Shown here piece after piece: positions 44,475 through 55,765 of a stretch of DNA of 64,000 nucleotides (the stretch's first letter is position 1; every line of letters begins with the position of its first letter). This DNA is from Ophiobolus disseminans. Its lineage: Eukaryota; Ascomycota; Dothideomycetes; Pleosporales; Phaeosphaeriaceae. Under the pieces are notes generated by a model. The model saw only the letters and a program-made list of their open reading frames with translations, had not been told where the DNA came from and did no database searches. Location: assembly GCA_010093685.1 (NCBI GenBank), contig MU006235.1:821780-885779 (forward strand). The letters run 5' to 3'. A program made the translations under genes and the position numbers.

Positions 44475-44967
44475 TCAACCACCGCGTCCACCCCTCTCAT
44501 CCTGCATGCCAATGGCCGGATCCGGCGCCTCAGGGAATTCCTTCTTTGCCTTTGCCTTTCCGCCCGCCGAGTCTTTTCCTTCGGTTGCGTTGCCGCCGGT
44601 GCCGCTCTTCTGGGCGCTGCTGGGAGGTGTTAATCCGAGAAAGTAAAATGTTGGAGGGGTTGAATGAAGACGCCCAAACGCTTGCGATTGTAAAGGGACA
44701 AGAAAGCATGCTACTAGTAAGGTGTGTATGTAAGATATAAAGGGTGGAAGGGTGATAGGGAGAGGAGGCTTACTCCATGCCAGCTTTCGCATTCGACTCT
44801 TGGACGTTGTGTGTGTCTCCTTCCTTTGCCTTATTTACGGCGTGCTTGCCCTCTTGGGTCTGGGTCTTTTCGACCTTCCGTGACGCCGAGAGCGACAATT
44901 GGCGCGCCGGTGCGGTCGTGCGCAGTGTCCTCGAGGACGCGGTTGCTAAGCTGCGAAACATCGTCAT
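44475..44967 (-). CDS. Small mitochondrial-targeted hypothetical protein
   Basis: Exons 44967-44774 and 44619-44475 (154-nt intron GTAAGC...GGATTAACACCTCCCAG) give 112 residues. The N-terminus MTMFRSLATASSRTLRTTAPAR is an Arg/Ser/Ala-rich amphipathic presequence followed by RQLSLSAS, a usual matrix-processing context. The rest is hydrophilic and Lys/Gly-rich (GKAKAKKEFPEAPDPAIGM), with no folded domain that I recognise. Similar small presequence proteins of unknown function are common in ascomycetes. It is divergent from Pcc1, 366 bp away. Confidence 0.75.
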
Positions 44968-45333
44968 GGGTCGTGTGATGGTGGTGAGAGAGATTGGAAG
45001 TCAATTGCACGGCGTAAAGGGGTGTGATGTCGTCGACAGTGTAAAGTCAGCCGTCAGGAAAACCGAGGTATGTGAGCGAACAACAAGCGATGTCGTCCAG
45101 AGCCATTTCGGCTTGGCGCGACATACGACATATTACCATTTGATGATGATGATGTATGACGCCCTCAGGTACCTGACTCCCGAGGTCGGGTCATAGCTCC
45201 TCTACGCACTTGGCCATAAGGGGATGCGGGGGCGGGGATCTCTCCGCTCCGATTTGAGCCTCATTCAACGCCGCCGCAACAAAGCTCGTGCATACCTACT
45301 TCAAGTCCTGCTGCATTGCGTACACACGTGAAA

Positions 45334-45837
45334 ATGGTGGCCGGAAGTGAATGGAAGGCTGAGGACTTCCCATGTACCCTGTAAGTCGATCGTAAGACTA
45401 ATCTGGTTTCATGAACGGCATCGACTCGATTCAACACCTTGGTGGAGAAGACGCTGAAAACAACTTGGAAATTCGAATAAACCATCATTGACAACTAAAA
45501 CAGCATAATCTCAATCCCCTTCCCCACTCCACATCTCGCATCCACCGCCCTGCGCGCCCTCTCCGTCGACTCCGAACTCTCGCCCCTCGTGCGTCGCGCC
45601 TTTTCCCTCACCTCCCCAAATTCCTCCTCCACCTCTACCTCCCCATCCAAATCCAGCATCCTGCAAGTAAACTACGCCGCCACTACAAACCGCATGCTAC
45701 GCGTCGCTGTAAACGGCTTCATCGAGAGCGCGGGCGTCGTCATCGGCGTCATGAAGGATCTGGATGTAGATGTTATGCATGAACCTGTTAAGGAGGGATT
45801 GGAGGGTGTACAGGGGTTGGAGGGGGTCAAGGGCTGA
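45334..45837 (+). CDS. PCC1: KEOPS complex subunit Pcc1
   Basis: Exon 1 45334-45380 (MVAGSEWKAEDFPCTL) and exon 2 45504-45837, with a 123-nt intron GTAAGT...AAAACAG, join to IISIPFPTPHLASTALRAL in frame; 126 residues. The Pcc1/CTAG fold is recognisable from the beta strand, then ALRALSVDSELSP, and the hallmark helix RMLRVAVNGFIESAGVVIGVM. Pcc1 dimers hold Kae1 in the KEOPS complex that makes t6A in tRNA; in yeast it also affects transcription. A Ser-rich insert (SSSTSTSPSKSS) sits between the helix and the central strand, and a Gly/Glu-rich tail of about 20 residues follows the domain. Confidence 0.9.
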
Positions 45838-46283
45838 AAGGACTAGTGGGAGGACATGGATTGCAATATGACATGGGTGGATTGATGGATATGAGGATTG
45901 TGGTGAGGAACGAGGATGCGAAGCCGGGGGAGGTCACAGGCAAGATATGGTCAAAGAATGCCTTGAGGGGGGCATTTAAGACGATTCTACGAAGGTGGCA
46001 CAGACGTAATTGTGAGGAATCACGAGCTGGAAGTGTGGACTCGTTGATGCTGCTGCTACTGTAACCACGATGGTTCTAATCCCTAAACCATTCACCGGGG
46101 GCCGCACTCAACGCACGATGCTGCAATGCTTGCAACCCCTTGCGCTCCGTAGTGGTAGAAGCCGAGTTTGTTCTTGAAGCAAAATCAAGTCGCAATTCGA
46201 GGCGCCGTTACCATTGTCCCAGGCTCCAGTCCGTCCCTCCCGTACTATTGTACATTTGTAAAGCCGATTGACTCCACCCCTCC
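45838..46283. other. Convergent 3' flanks, no gene seen
   Basis: Between PCC1 and REX3. A short frame at 45846-46064 has no features. Confidence 0.6.
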
Positions 46284-48263
46284 TCAAGCCACCTTCTTCG
46301 CCGGTGGTCCCTCATCGTCATCCCCATGTTGAATGATCTCAATCTTCCTCTTCTCTGCCGGCTTGCCCGCCATCGCCGCCGTAGCCGCGACAGGTACCAT
46401 TGACGGGGCAGCAGGAGCCTGAACTGCATTCGGTGGCGGCGTTCCAGACGGCATGGGCGGAAATACGCCGTCATCCTTAATCGTCCATCCGTCGTCCTTC
46501 ATCGACTTCCACTTCTCCTTGATTTTGAAACGCACCAGCTCGCCAGTCGTGCGTGCGTCTTCGTAGCTGTCGTGTCCAGCGGCGCCGCCTTGTTGGATGT
46601 CTTGGTCGAGATGCCACTTCGCGAGCGTGCGTAAGCCGTGGCGGTAAGGTAGACCATTGCGTGTAGGGTACAAGAGCACTGTGTCGATGATAGTTGGATG
46701 GATCAGGCGGACGGTGTTCAGATCGTTCTCCAGAGCATGGCCGAGGACCGGGGTGTTTCGTGTAATGTGGGATAGGAAGAGAGCTCGTGCTTCGTATGGC
46801 GACTCAACAATACGTAAATCTTTCCGAATGGGTGTCGGATTCTCAGGATCGTATGGCTTAGCATTGAGAAACTGCTCTGCTGTGATACCAGAGAATCGAG
46901 TATTGACGTCCAGGATGTGACCGATCGGCCGAACGAGAACATCGATAATGGGTTTGTGCATTGGCCAGGCTACGACTGTGAGTCGCATAAGCTCCAGACC
47001 ACGGGTCGTGTATCCCATCTCGCAGTCAAAGCACACTGCGGTGCGTGGTGGCGCTTTGTCGTTCTCTGGAGTCTCGACGAATGGCATGACCAAGGCTAGG
47101 CGCTTGGGATCCGAGATCTTGAAGACGTGGGTCTCGTGGGTGATGCAGCCTGTGGATCCAACAGTCTCATTACAGCAACTCAGCCTTGTCGGCTCTGGTG
47201 CTGCGCCCTTCACCTTCTTCCCGAAGATGCGCTTGCCCCAGTGATGCTTGCATTCACCTCCAGTAGTAAGGGCACCGTCTTCTTCTCGTCGGTCTGGGAA
47301 AACTTGAAACCGTGTGGAGCAGCGATCACATGCTTCCCAAAAAGCAGCTGAAGTTTGGGTGAGCTCGGCTTCTTTGAGGTCGTCGTCACTCGGCAATTGG
47401 GTGACATATCCGTGATTATCCAGTCCGTCTTGTGGACAAGTGAGCATCGATAGAAAAGTAATCTCTTCTTTTGGTGTCAGACCCGTGTCAACCTTTTTCG
47501 GCTTTGGCTTTTTCGGTGCATCGCCCCTCTCCTTCGCTTCCGCTTCCATTCTCTCCTTGACCCAAACTTCAGGCGTCATGCCTTTGAGTCTGACCAGGCG
47601 TTGTTTCAGTAAATTCTCATAGACCGACGGATTAGTCAGAGCCAATTTCTCTTCTTCGTCAACTGCCAGCTTGTTGAGTTGATTAGGAGGCAAGTACAAA
47701 GCTTTGATTTCGGGCTTCGAAGCTCTAGCAATTTTGTCGTTTTGAGGCTTCATATATGTATGCAGCGCCTTTAGCAGTGTCAAACGCTTGGTGAACGGGA
47801 CTGGCTCTTTTGTAAGCTTTCGCGGCATCAAAGCAACAGGCGCATCGGGCTTGGGAGCAGATTTCGTCGCGGTGACTGTCGTGGGCGGCGATACTGGTCG
47901 AACTGTAGACTTGGGTAACGTGTGTGTGGCCTTGCCTGGCGTTGGAGGAACCGAGTCAATACTGGTTGTGTCTTTGTTTGTGGTTGGAGTCGTGACTTTT
48001 GATACAAGCGAGCCAACAAAGATGGCTTTGGGAGGCTCGACAGGCGCTATCTGCGCAACAGGTTCCTTTGTACCATCGTTGAGCTTTTGACGCTTTGTAT
48101 CTGGCTCGTGCTCAGGCGCTGCAACATTCCTTACAGGCGACGAACGTATGATCTGGGGCTTTGGCACTTCATGGCTGAAGATGCAATTTGGCAGATTGCA
48201 TTTGCTGCCTGAAGGACATGCGATATTGCTAAAACTCCTGAATGCTGAAATGGAGGGCCACAT
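46284..48263 (-). CDS. REX3: RNA exonuclease 3 (DEDDh family)
   Basis: Single exon, 659 residues from ATG 48263 (MWPSISAFRSFSN). The N-terminus has a CCCH-like cluster (CPSGSKCNLPNCIFSH), then a disordered Pro/Thr/Lys linker. The exonuclease core from about 405 has all five DEDDh residues: Asp and Glu in FDCEMGYTTRG, Asp in LGHALENDLNTV, and His and Asp in HDSYEDARTTGEL. A Cys/His-rich region precedes it (CDRCSTRFQVF, CKHHWGKR, SCCNE). Yeast Rex3 trims the 3' end of MRP RNA and shares work with Rex1 and Rex2. Divergent from the lipase gene. Confidence 0.92.
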   Translation of the reverse strand: MWPSISAFRSFSNIACPSGSKCNLPNCIFSHEVPKPQIIRSSPVRNVAAPEHEPDTKRQKLNDGTKEPVAQIAPVEPPKAIFVGSLVSKVTTPTTNKDTTSIDSVPPTPGKATHTLPKSTVRPVSPPTTVTATKSAPKPDAPVALMPRKLTKEPVPFTKRLTLLKALHTYMKPQNDKIARASKPEIKALYLPPNQLNKLAVDEEEKLALTNPSVYENLLKQRLVRLKGMTPEVWVKERMEAEAKERGDAPKKPKPKKVDTGLTPKEEITFLSMLTCPQDGLDNHGYVTQLPSDDDLKEAELTQTSAAFWEACDRCSTRFQVFPDRREEDGALTTGGECKHHWGKRIFGKKVKGAAPEPTRLSCCNETVGSTGCITHETHVFKISDPKRLALVMPFVETPENDKAPPRTAVCFDCEMGYTTRGLELMRLTVVAWPMHKPIIDVLVRPIGHILDVNTRFSGITAEQFLNAKPYDPENPTPIRKDLRIVESPYEARALFLSHITRNTPVLGHALENDLNTVRLIHPTIIDTVLLYPTRNGLPYRHGLRTLAKWHLDQDIQQGGAAGHDSYEDARTTGELVRFKIKEKWKSMKDDGWTIKDDGVFPPMPSGTPPPNAVQAPAAPSMVPVAATAAMAGKPAEKRKIEIIQHGDDDEGPPAKKVA

Positions 48264-49006
48264 GGCAGTCAAGCGTCAATAGCGACTTTATTGTTAGTGA
48301 TGATTGCAGGCTCCGGTATGTCGTCGACATACCAAGCAAGATGAGGTGTGCTACTAGTTGCCTACGAGTTTTGAAACGACGTTGAAGTTGATACTGGGCT
48401 GAAAATGGCAATAAGCGTTGACCTACGCTCAGTGAGACTTCCTCACCTGCCAAACAAATCAACCGTTGATAGGAAGCAAGGGTGAGAGGAATGCGCGTGT
48501 GGCTGTATCAGCGGCAGACTTCGGGACGCGAGCCGTGGCTAGCTCCGACACGACAAACAGACTCAGGTTTAGCGGTGAGGTTGACCGCGTTGTGAGTGAA
48601 GTGAGGCGCAGACGTTCAGCCCTGTGCATGTTTGTTGGTTCGTATGCGCCAAGGCTACAGGGTCCTCGGGACCGGACGAACTGATCGCTGCCCATCGTTC
48701 ACGTTAATTCCGTCATGACGTTGTGATTTCGACAATTCAGCGCTCGTATTTTCTCAGGCAAATCACATTCTGCAGCCTGCGCCTGTTGTAATATTGACTC
48801 CTGAACACTTTGTGGGCGAACAATTCATCCGAAGTCGCATACGAAGTGAGATTCCATCCGTGGTGTGGCGCCCAGTCGTCACTTCCTTCCGCGCGCAAGT
48901 GCCCGATAAGACCGCGCTCAGCGGACGAGACCTGGAAGGCGCGCAATACATATAACCAGTGCGCCCCTTCTTTGCGTCTGGTATCTGTACGGCAAACTTC
49001 GCAGCA
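48264..49006. promoter_or_regulatory. Divergent promoter region of REX3 and the lipase gene
   Basis: 743 bp between two start codons that face away from each other. No core element stands out; a frame-free, moderately GC-rich stretch. Confidence 0.5.
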
Positions 49007-50485
49007 ATGTCCCACCCTACATCTACTCACACTTCAGGCAAAGCAGACCACCTCTGTGTTCTTGTTCACGGGTACGCCACACCGCGCGGCGCAATCGATG
49101 CGCTCCGCAATGTTGCTCTCAACACAGCATGCTGACACCGGCCAGATTATGGGGTAACCCCGAGCACCTCAAATATGTCAGCACCACCCTCCGCCAAAGA
49201 TTCCCCGAAGACAGGCTCGAGATTCTCGTAGCGAAGCGCAACGCTGGCAGCTTCACATACGATGGCGTCGATACAGGTGGCGAGCGCGTCGCCAGTGAAG
49301 TAGAGCACAGGCTGGAGGAACTCGCACAAGACGGGCACGACATAAAGAAGATCAGCGTCATTGGATACTCCCTCGGTGGCCTTGTTGCCCGCTTCGCCAT
49401 TGGCCTCCTGTACAGCAGAGGCATCTTTGAGAGGATACAGCCAGTGGTACGTGATCGAAGAAGGCTTATGATCCTGCCCGGACTGACATGTGTAGAACTT
49501 CACCACTTTTGCAACACCACATCTCGGCGTACGAACCCCGTTGAGAGGATACCATAGCCACATCTGGAACATTCTGGGTGCGCGGACCCTGTCCATGAGC
49601 GGTAGGCAGCTGTTTGGCATCGACACATTCAGGGACACTGGCCGGTCACTGCTTGCCGTGCTTGCCGATCCAGATAGCATCTTTATCAAAGGCCTGGCAC
49701 AGTTCCAACATCGAAGCCTCTACGCCAATGTTGTCAACGACAGGACGGTGACCTACTATACAGCCGGCATCTCCCAGACCGACCCGTTTGTGAAGCCGGA
49801 GAATGTGAAGCTGAACTACATCTCGGGCTATCAGGATGTCATCCTCGACGGAGAATACCCCGTGTCGCCAAAGGAGCCCGAAGCCCCACCTGCCTTTACA
49901 CAACGGTTAACAACTACCACATCGACCATACTTGGCCGAGTACCCATCGTGGCGTTCCTTACCGTGTTTATACCTATTGGAACAACCCTATTCCTCGTCA
50001 ACTCCGCCGTCCAGTCTTTCCGAAGCTCGCAGCGAATACGCCTCCACGAGGCAGGGCAAGCAGGCGTCAATATCCAGCAATACCGCATCGGCAACATGAT
50101 CAACGCCGTCCGACGCGAAGCCGAAGACATGTTTGAGAACGTCAACAACACGCAAGAATCCGACTACCTAGGTGCAGGCAGCTCAGAAGTGGCATCCCCA
50201 ACACAGCCCTCCACACCAGGCATCAAGCGCCACGACACCGAGTCGGAAATCGGATCTATCCAGGAGCAAAAGGGCAACCACGCTCTCGAGTTCCCTACGC
50301 TAGCCTTGACGCAAGACCAGTTCAAAATGATCGAAGCACTCGATACCGTCGGCTTCAAGAAACATCCCGTCTACATTCATAATCACCGCCATTCGCACGC
50401 GGCGATCATCGTGCGCATGGACAAGAAATCCTTCGATGAGGGGCGAGTCGTCATTAAGCACTGGCTCGACAACTTCGAGCTCTGA
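49007..50485 (+). CDS. DUF676 (ROG1-like) lipase
   Basis: Exons 49007-49071, 49146-49446 and 49496-50485 (introns 74 and 49 nt) give 451 residues. The first join restores VLVHGLWGNPEHL, the oxyanion-hole HG of alpha/beta hydrolases; the second joins RIQPV to NFTTFATPHLGVR. The nucleophile is in VIGYSLGGLVARF. The fold is that of the fungal DUF676 serine lipases (yeast Rog1, Lpl1 and relatives, acting on monoglycerides or phospholipids). A single membrane segment (VPIVAFLTVFIPIGTTLFLV) lies near 260, so it is probably anchored to ER or lipid droplets. The C-terminal end carries HNHRHSHAAIIVRM. Confidence 0.9.
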
Positions 50486-51180
50486 TAATTAATTTCCCAA
50501 TTCTTTCTTTTCGATGTACAATGGCATCTGGCAGCATCTTTCTCAACATTTGCATTAGCGACGGCGTCGGGGCGTCTATCATACCGTTATATACCAATCA
50601 ATCAACCATCAGATTCACACATTCTGCACATCATGTTCCTACTCCTACCTAGTGCGTGACTTCTCCTCCCCTGCTCTGCTCAATCTCCAGGCGTTTCGTT
50701 GGGACCGAGCAGACGGGCCGAAACACGACGTTTCAGATGCGCGATCTGCGTTCCAATCACCGGGCCGTGTATCATGTCCGATCTGAGGATGCGCATCGTT
50801 GTCGTGCGTGGGAGCTTGACTCAGAACGCGCTCATGCGGTGGGGTGGGTTTTCGAGATCAACATGAACGACGCGTAAGCACTTGTGCAGCAGGTGGGAAG
50901 CATGTGAATTGACGACAGGGAAGGGGATGGAAAGTAACTTTGTATGTGTCAAAAAAGTTGTTCAATTTTCTGCTCGCTCGCTTGCCTGCTAAAAGGGTAT
51001 CAAATGCTGTCGTGGTGCAAGCTTTGTCAAAAAGGGCCTCTAAGATATACGCCGTGGTGCAGATCTTGCTGCTATGATGCTTGCTGAAATCAACAAATAC
51101 ATCGTGAGAACTCCATAGACCTGTTAATATGTTGGTGATCCAGAATGGTATATACAGTGAATGAAAAAGGAAATCTGGCA
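50486..51180. other. Convergent intergenic region, no gene seen
   Basis: 3' flanks of the lipase and glycosyltransferase genes. A 73-codon frame at 50656-50877 has no features. Confidence 0.6.
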
Positions 51181-52695
51181 TCAATCCAGTGGCTTTTGTG
51201 GTGTGTCGTCTGATCCCTCTTCGGGCTCATACTCCTCAGGTTCGTACTCTTCAGGTTCATACTCTTCAGGCTCGTACTCCTTGGGCTCATATTCCTCGGG
51301 GTCGTACTCCTCAAGCTCGTACTCTTCCATCCGGGTAAGTGGAGGTGGTATTTGTTGATTGCGCTCCTTTAGGCATTCACCGCGCCGACCGACGTGTTCG
51401 CGCAGGTAGCGGAGTTGGTCCGTGTTGTTGCTGTCGAATGCAAATGCGCCGCTCCAGAAGCCGCAATCAATATTCGTAGTCTCGTTGCGTTGGATGACTT
51501 GCGCTTGTGCTGCGAGGTCTACGGGGGGTATGCCGGGTCCTTCGCCTGACTTTGTGCCAATCTCATCTACCAAGCTGTGACCCGGCATGTGGTGGAAGAG
51601 TTCGGAGTTGACCGTCCAGCAGCGTAACCCGGGGCTCGGATATCTGTCGCGCAGTTCTGGGTTGGGGTGAGGCGATGGGTTTCCATCTGCTGGTGTAGGC
51701 GACGGTGTTTTGGCTCCCTTTCGGCACGAGTTGAGGAGAGCGACATCGAACGCGCGCGGCCCGCTTTCTGTCAGCTTGGCTGGGGCTAGGTCGTCTAGCA
51801 ATCGTTCGGCAGCAGAGCGGGTGACTGCGTATCCGAACGAGCACAACGGGAATTTTGAGCGGTGGATGATTCGTGAATGCGCTGGAACCTGCAAGTCGTT
51901 GAAAAGGATCTGCGTAAACGGGTGTAGGTCTGGGGGGGAAGGAACTGTGGAATCGTTGTACTGAATATGCGGCATAACGGTCAGATTGTGATGTTGGTCG
52001 AGATGTAGACCATCGTCAGTGACCGGTTCAAAGTAGTCGCCGCAGTGACCTAAGTAAAGTAGATCCCATGAGTCGTGGTTGCCCCAGTATTGTGTGTGGT
52101 GGTTGCCGAAGTTGGTCAGTGGGTGGAAAGAGCGCTGCGGTGGTACTAGTTGTCGGATAGCACTTGCTGCGAGAGGAATCTGGACGCTGCGCAGACGGAT
52201 GTCCCAGTCGACGTCGTCCTCCAGGATGAGTGCGGTCTCGAGGCCAGAGTCGAGAAACCTGAACACGTGAAGTCAGTCGTGCGCACTTGATGCATGGCTA
52301 TAGCCCAGGCGAGGCTGCATCGCTTACCACCGCAGGGCGTTGTGATGGCCCAGCCACGCTAGCATCGAGCCTCGCTGGATGTCGGTCTGTCCGTTGACAA
52401 ACCGCTGCAAGTCGCCTTCGGTCCAGTTTGGCTGGCGTGGGATAGTGAGGTCGAGGTCGGTGACGTTGGCAGCCTGCACCAGCGAGTGACGGCGCTTGGA
52501 ATCATCACGAGAGACGGCGACGATTGCACCGAAGCCTAAAGTGCTGTTTGCAGGTAACTTGGTCGGACGTAATTCGAAGGAAAATGACCATTGCTGATAT
52601 ATGCGGTCTGCATGGTTGATCTGGTAGAAGAGTAGGATGAGAACGAGCGTGACGGCGAGTAGCAGCGGCGAGGGCCGCTTTCTGGATGCAAGCAT
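51181..52695 (-). CDS. GT25-like glycosyltransferase, type II membrane protein
   Basis: Exons 52695-52328 and 52258-51181 (69-nt intron) give 481 residues. An N-terminal signal anchor (LLLAVTLVLILLFY, residues 10-24) is followed by the glycosyltransferase-25 pattern: GFGAIVAVSRDDSKRRHSL, the second region GSMLAWLGHHNALRWFLDSG, and the metal-binding ALILEDDVDWD. A later conserved block is LLYLGHCGDYFEP, then RSAAERLLDDLAP. Likely a Golgi galactosyl/glucosyltransferase with lumenal catalytic domain; acceptor unknown. The last 45 residues are a Glu-rich repeat tail (EYEPE units) that is not part of the family. Confidence 0.85.
51223..51330 (-). repeat. 15-bp coding repeat, EYEPE units
   Basis: Seven units of GAGTACGAGCCYGAG-type sequence code Glu-Tyr-Glu-Pro-Glu with few changes (EYELE, EYDPE, EYEPK). 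The unit is in frame, so length variation would be tolerated. Confidence 0.9.
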
Positions 52696-53590
52696 GCCGG
52701 GCTAAAGAAAGTAGAGAAACTGAACTGAAACTGAAACAGAGACGAAAGAGTGAAAAGTGTGTCTACATGCTCGGGATGGAATGGCACGAGGAGAAGCACA
52801 ATATCCTCAGATTAGGAAGAGACAGCGGGTAGGGGCAGCAATTTGGGTAATGACGGCCGTTTGTTTTGAGAAATGGCAGCGGCAGATCTCGCTCGCTCGC
52901 GCCTGCCTCTGGCTTCACTCGTCGCATTGTTGTGGAGCAGATCCAGGCGAGATATCGCAGGACACTGGCCCGTGTATCAGTTGTGTCCAGGGCCTTTAAA
53001 TTGTACCTCGACTACGACCTGGATCGCCGTAGCAAGTGGAGGGATCAGGGCGCGCAGGCCGACCCACGGCGGGAGCGAAGTGGGTTGTGCAACTGGCGGT
53101 GCCGCTCGGTTCCAAGAGTCGAAGCACATTGTGACAGATGTCGGGCGTATATCAGACCATGGTGAAGACAAGACATGTCTTTATCCCGCGTGGCCTCCCG
53201 CGACATTATGTTTCGCACTCGGCCTCGTCACGTGCCCGTGGTCGCGGTCGCGGACTATCGATAGCCATGGTCCCCGATAGGGCTGAAGCTGACGACGGGG
53301 ACGACAGCGACGTCCGGACACCTTCCACTGCACACTCCGCCGTCTGCACTCGTCCGGTCTTTTGCGTACTGTTTGTATCTTCCGGTACCATATATTTCTA
53401 GTCCTGCACCGTACGTGTGTAACCTGTGCTACTGCTGCGCCCTGAAACGGCCTGTGCCACACCACTGGGCACTCCCGTCCTCCGCATCTTTCCCCTTCCC
53501 GAACCCTTCTCGACGCCGGCACGCACACCACCCTTATTCGCTGCAGAGACACGCGCACCACATGCCAGCCCTCTCGACGCGCCCGTGACC
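52696..53590. promoter_or_regulatory. Divergent promoter region of the GT25 and PFA3 genes
   Basis: 895 bp between divergent starts. The last 200 bp before PFA3 are C-rich and without TATA. No small gene is supported; several mid-size frames at 52.76-53.4 kb overlap on both strands and have no features. Confidence 0.5.
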
Positions 53591-55459
53591 ATGGCCACGC
53601 TAGGCTCACCCTCTCCCCCGTCATCGCCCTCGCGCACGATGCGCCGCCGGGGTTGGGCCAGGAAGGTGGAGAGATATTGCTGCAATGGCATCACATACTT
53701 TCCATTGGTGTTCGTATACGGCCTGACGTCGTGGGCCGTGTGGGTGGAAGCCGGCATCGGCTTCGCGTCGCCCACGAAGAATACCTGGACTGGTGCGTCT
53801 CCTATTCGGATGCACATTCACGGAGAATACTAAATCCATGCAGGAAAGTTCTCGTCTGCGCTCGGCGTGTTCTTCTACCTCATGCTCAACTGGAGCTACA
53901 CGGCCGCCGTCTTCACCGATCCCGGCTCGCCCCTTAGCCTCAACAATGGCTACAGCCACCTGCCCACACAAGAAGGAGGAGGGGTACAGTACACGTCCTT
54001 CACCGTGAAGGCATCCGATGGCGGCGTTCGCTTCTGCAACAAGTGCCAGTCCAAGAAGCCGGACCGCGCCCATCACTGCTCCACGTGCAAGCGCTGCGTG
54101 CTGAAGATGGACCATCACTGCCCCTGGCTCGCGACGTGTGTAGGACTCCACAACTACAAGGCTTTCTTGCTGTTCCTGACATATCTGACCTTCTTCTGCT
54201 GGACCTGCTTCGCGACATCCGCATATTGGGTATGGAGTGAGATCTTGAGTGACGGAACATACACCGAGTCGCTTATGCCTGTAAACTATGTCTTGCTTGC
54301 TGTGCTGTCCGGTATCATCGGCATCGTCATCACTGGCTTCACTGCCTGGCATCTGTGGCTCACATCCCGGGGTCGGACGACCATTGAGAGTCTGGAGAAG
54401 ACGCGCTATTTGTCGCCGCTCAGGAACACGATGAAGCACCACCTGAGCGACCGCAACTATCTAGATGCGCAAGCAAATGGCCGACTAAGCATCGGGGATC
54501 AGTTGCGCGAGATTCATGCAAACACACTACCCGGAGTAACAAGGCCAGAAGAGGGGGAGACCCCGTCACGTTCACCGGCCCCGGGCGGTGGTCCGACAAG
54601 GAATGGGTACTCGAATTCTAACTACCATTCGTACGAGCAGCGCGAGCGGCAGCAAAACCAGGAACGTTATGATAGCTATCTAGACGAAAGGGACAATGAA
54701 CAGCTTCCGAACGCCTTCGACCTCGGCTGGAAGCGAAACATCGGTCACGTCTTCGGGCCTTCGCCATTGAAATGGTTCGTGCCACTTTGTAGCACAACTG
54801 GCGACGGATGGTCGTGGGAGCCAAGTCCCAAGTGGCTCGCCGCACGAGAACGGATAAAGCAGACTCGAGAGCGGGAAGAACAAATCCAAAAGCAGCGTGA
54901 GCGAGCTGCTGGTTGGGGTGTCGATTCTCCTACTGAACCAGAATTTAGGCGTCCGACCAAAACAGCAGAGGGCTGGATGCCCGGCCAACACCCCCATCAG
55001 CCCACTCCACGACAGCCACACAGACCCGAGTGGCAGTCTCCATTACGGAACGGCGAACAGGGCCGCTACCTCACCACATCGAACGGCATCGTGAAGTCGC
55101 CGTTGGAGGGAAGACGCAGTCCGAGTAAAGCGGATCAGATTCTGGGACGCGAACACGGGATGTACGCAGACGGCGACGTTCAGCTACAAAACATTGATCG
55201 GAGGAAATTCGACCAGTACAACTACATCTCCGAAGATGAAGACGACGAGTACGAAGTCTCGAGCGACGAGCAAGCAGCCGACCGCAAGCGCGCCCAACGA
55301 GTAAAGAACGGCCCTCCCCCTCAGCAAGCCACAATGAACTGGAATGATATACCAGAAGGCTTCCTAGACCCAGCGCCACAAGGCAAAAAGAGTGGCAGCC
55401 GGGAACGAAAAGCGAGTCCGTCGAAAAAGCAAGGGGGGTGGGATGATTGGGGGACCTGA
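53591..55459 (+). CDS. PFA3: DHHC palmitoyltransferase Pfa3
   Basis: Exons 53591-53792 and 53844-55459 (51-nt intron GTGCGT...CATGCAG) give 605 residues. Membrane segments: YFPLVFVYGLTSWAVWV, LGVFFYLMLNWSYTAAVF, then after the cysteine-rich domain LLFLTYLTFFCWTCF and VLLAVLSGIIGIVITGFTA. The catalytic domain has FCNKCQSKKPDRAHHCSTCK and the DHHC motif in MDHHCPWLATCVG. It fits the Pfa3 subgroup (TDPGSPL motif after TM2), the vacuolar enzyme that palmitoylates Vac8 in yeast. The C-terminal 300 residues are a long charged disordered tail, longer than in yeast. Confidence 0.9.
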
Positions 55460-55765
55460 GGCGGAAGAGATGTAATGATGAGCATGTGGGGATGTGTATA
55501 TGTAGTCTCTTGCATACGGATGGAGCACACACTTCTTGCATAATACAAGCGCTTTGAGCCTTGAATCTGAATTACTTGTTTCGGATGCTATCACGCACAT
55601 CTGTCTACCTCGAAATCCCATTTGCGCCGCACACTAACATCCCCTTCTCGAAGCACAGTACAGTCGTTCCCACTACAATCCTCTCAGCCCAGTATCACAA
55701 CCATTAGCACCACCAGCACCACCCCCCTTACCGTCACCCTTGCCCTCCTCCCTCACCACTTTCCC
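55460..55765. other. Convergent 3' flanks
   Basis: About 300 bp between PFA3 and the minus-strand gene ending at 55766. Nothing seen. Confidence 0.6.
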
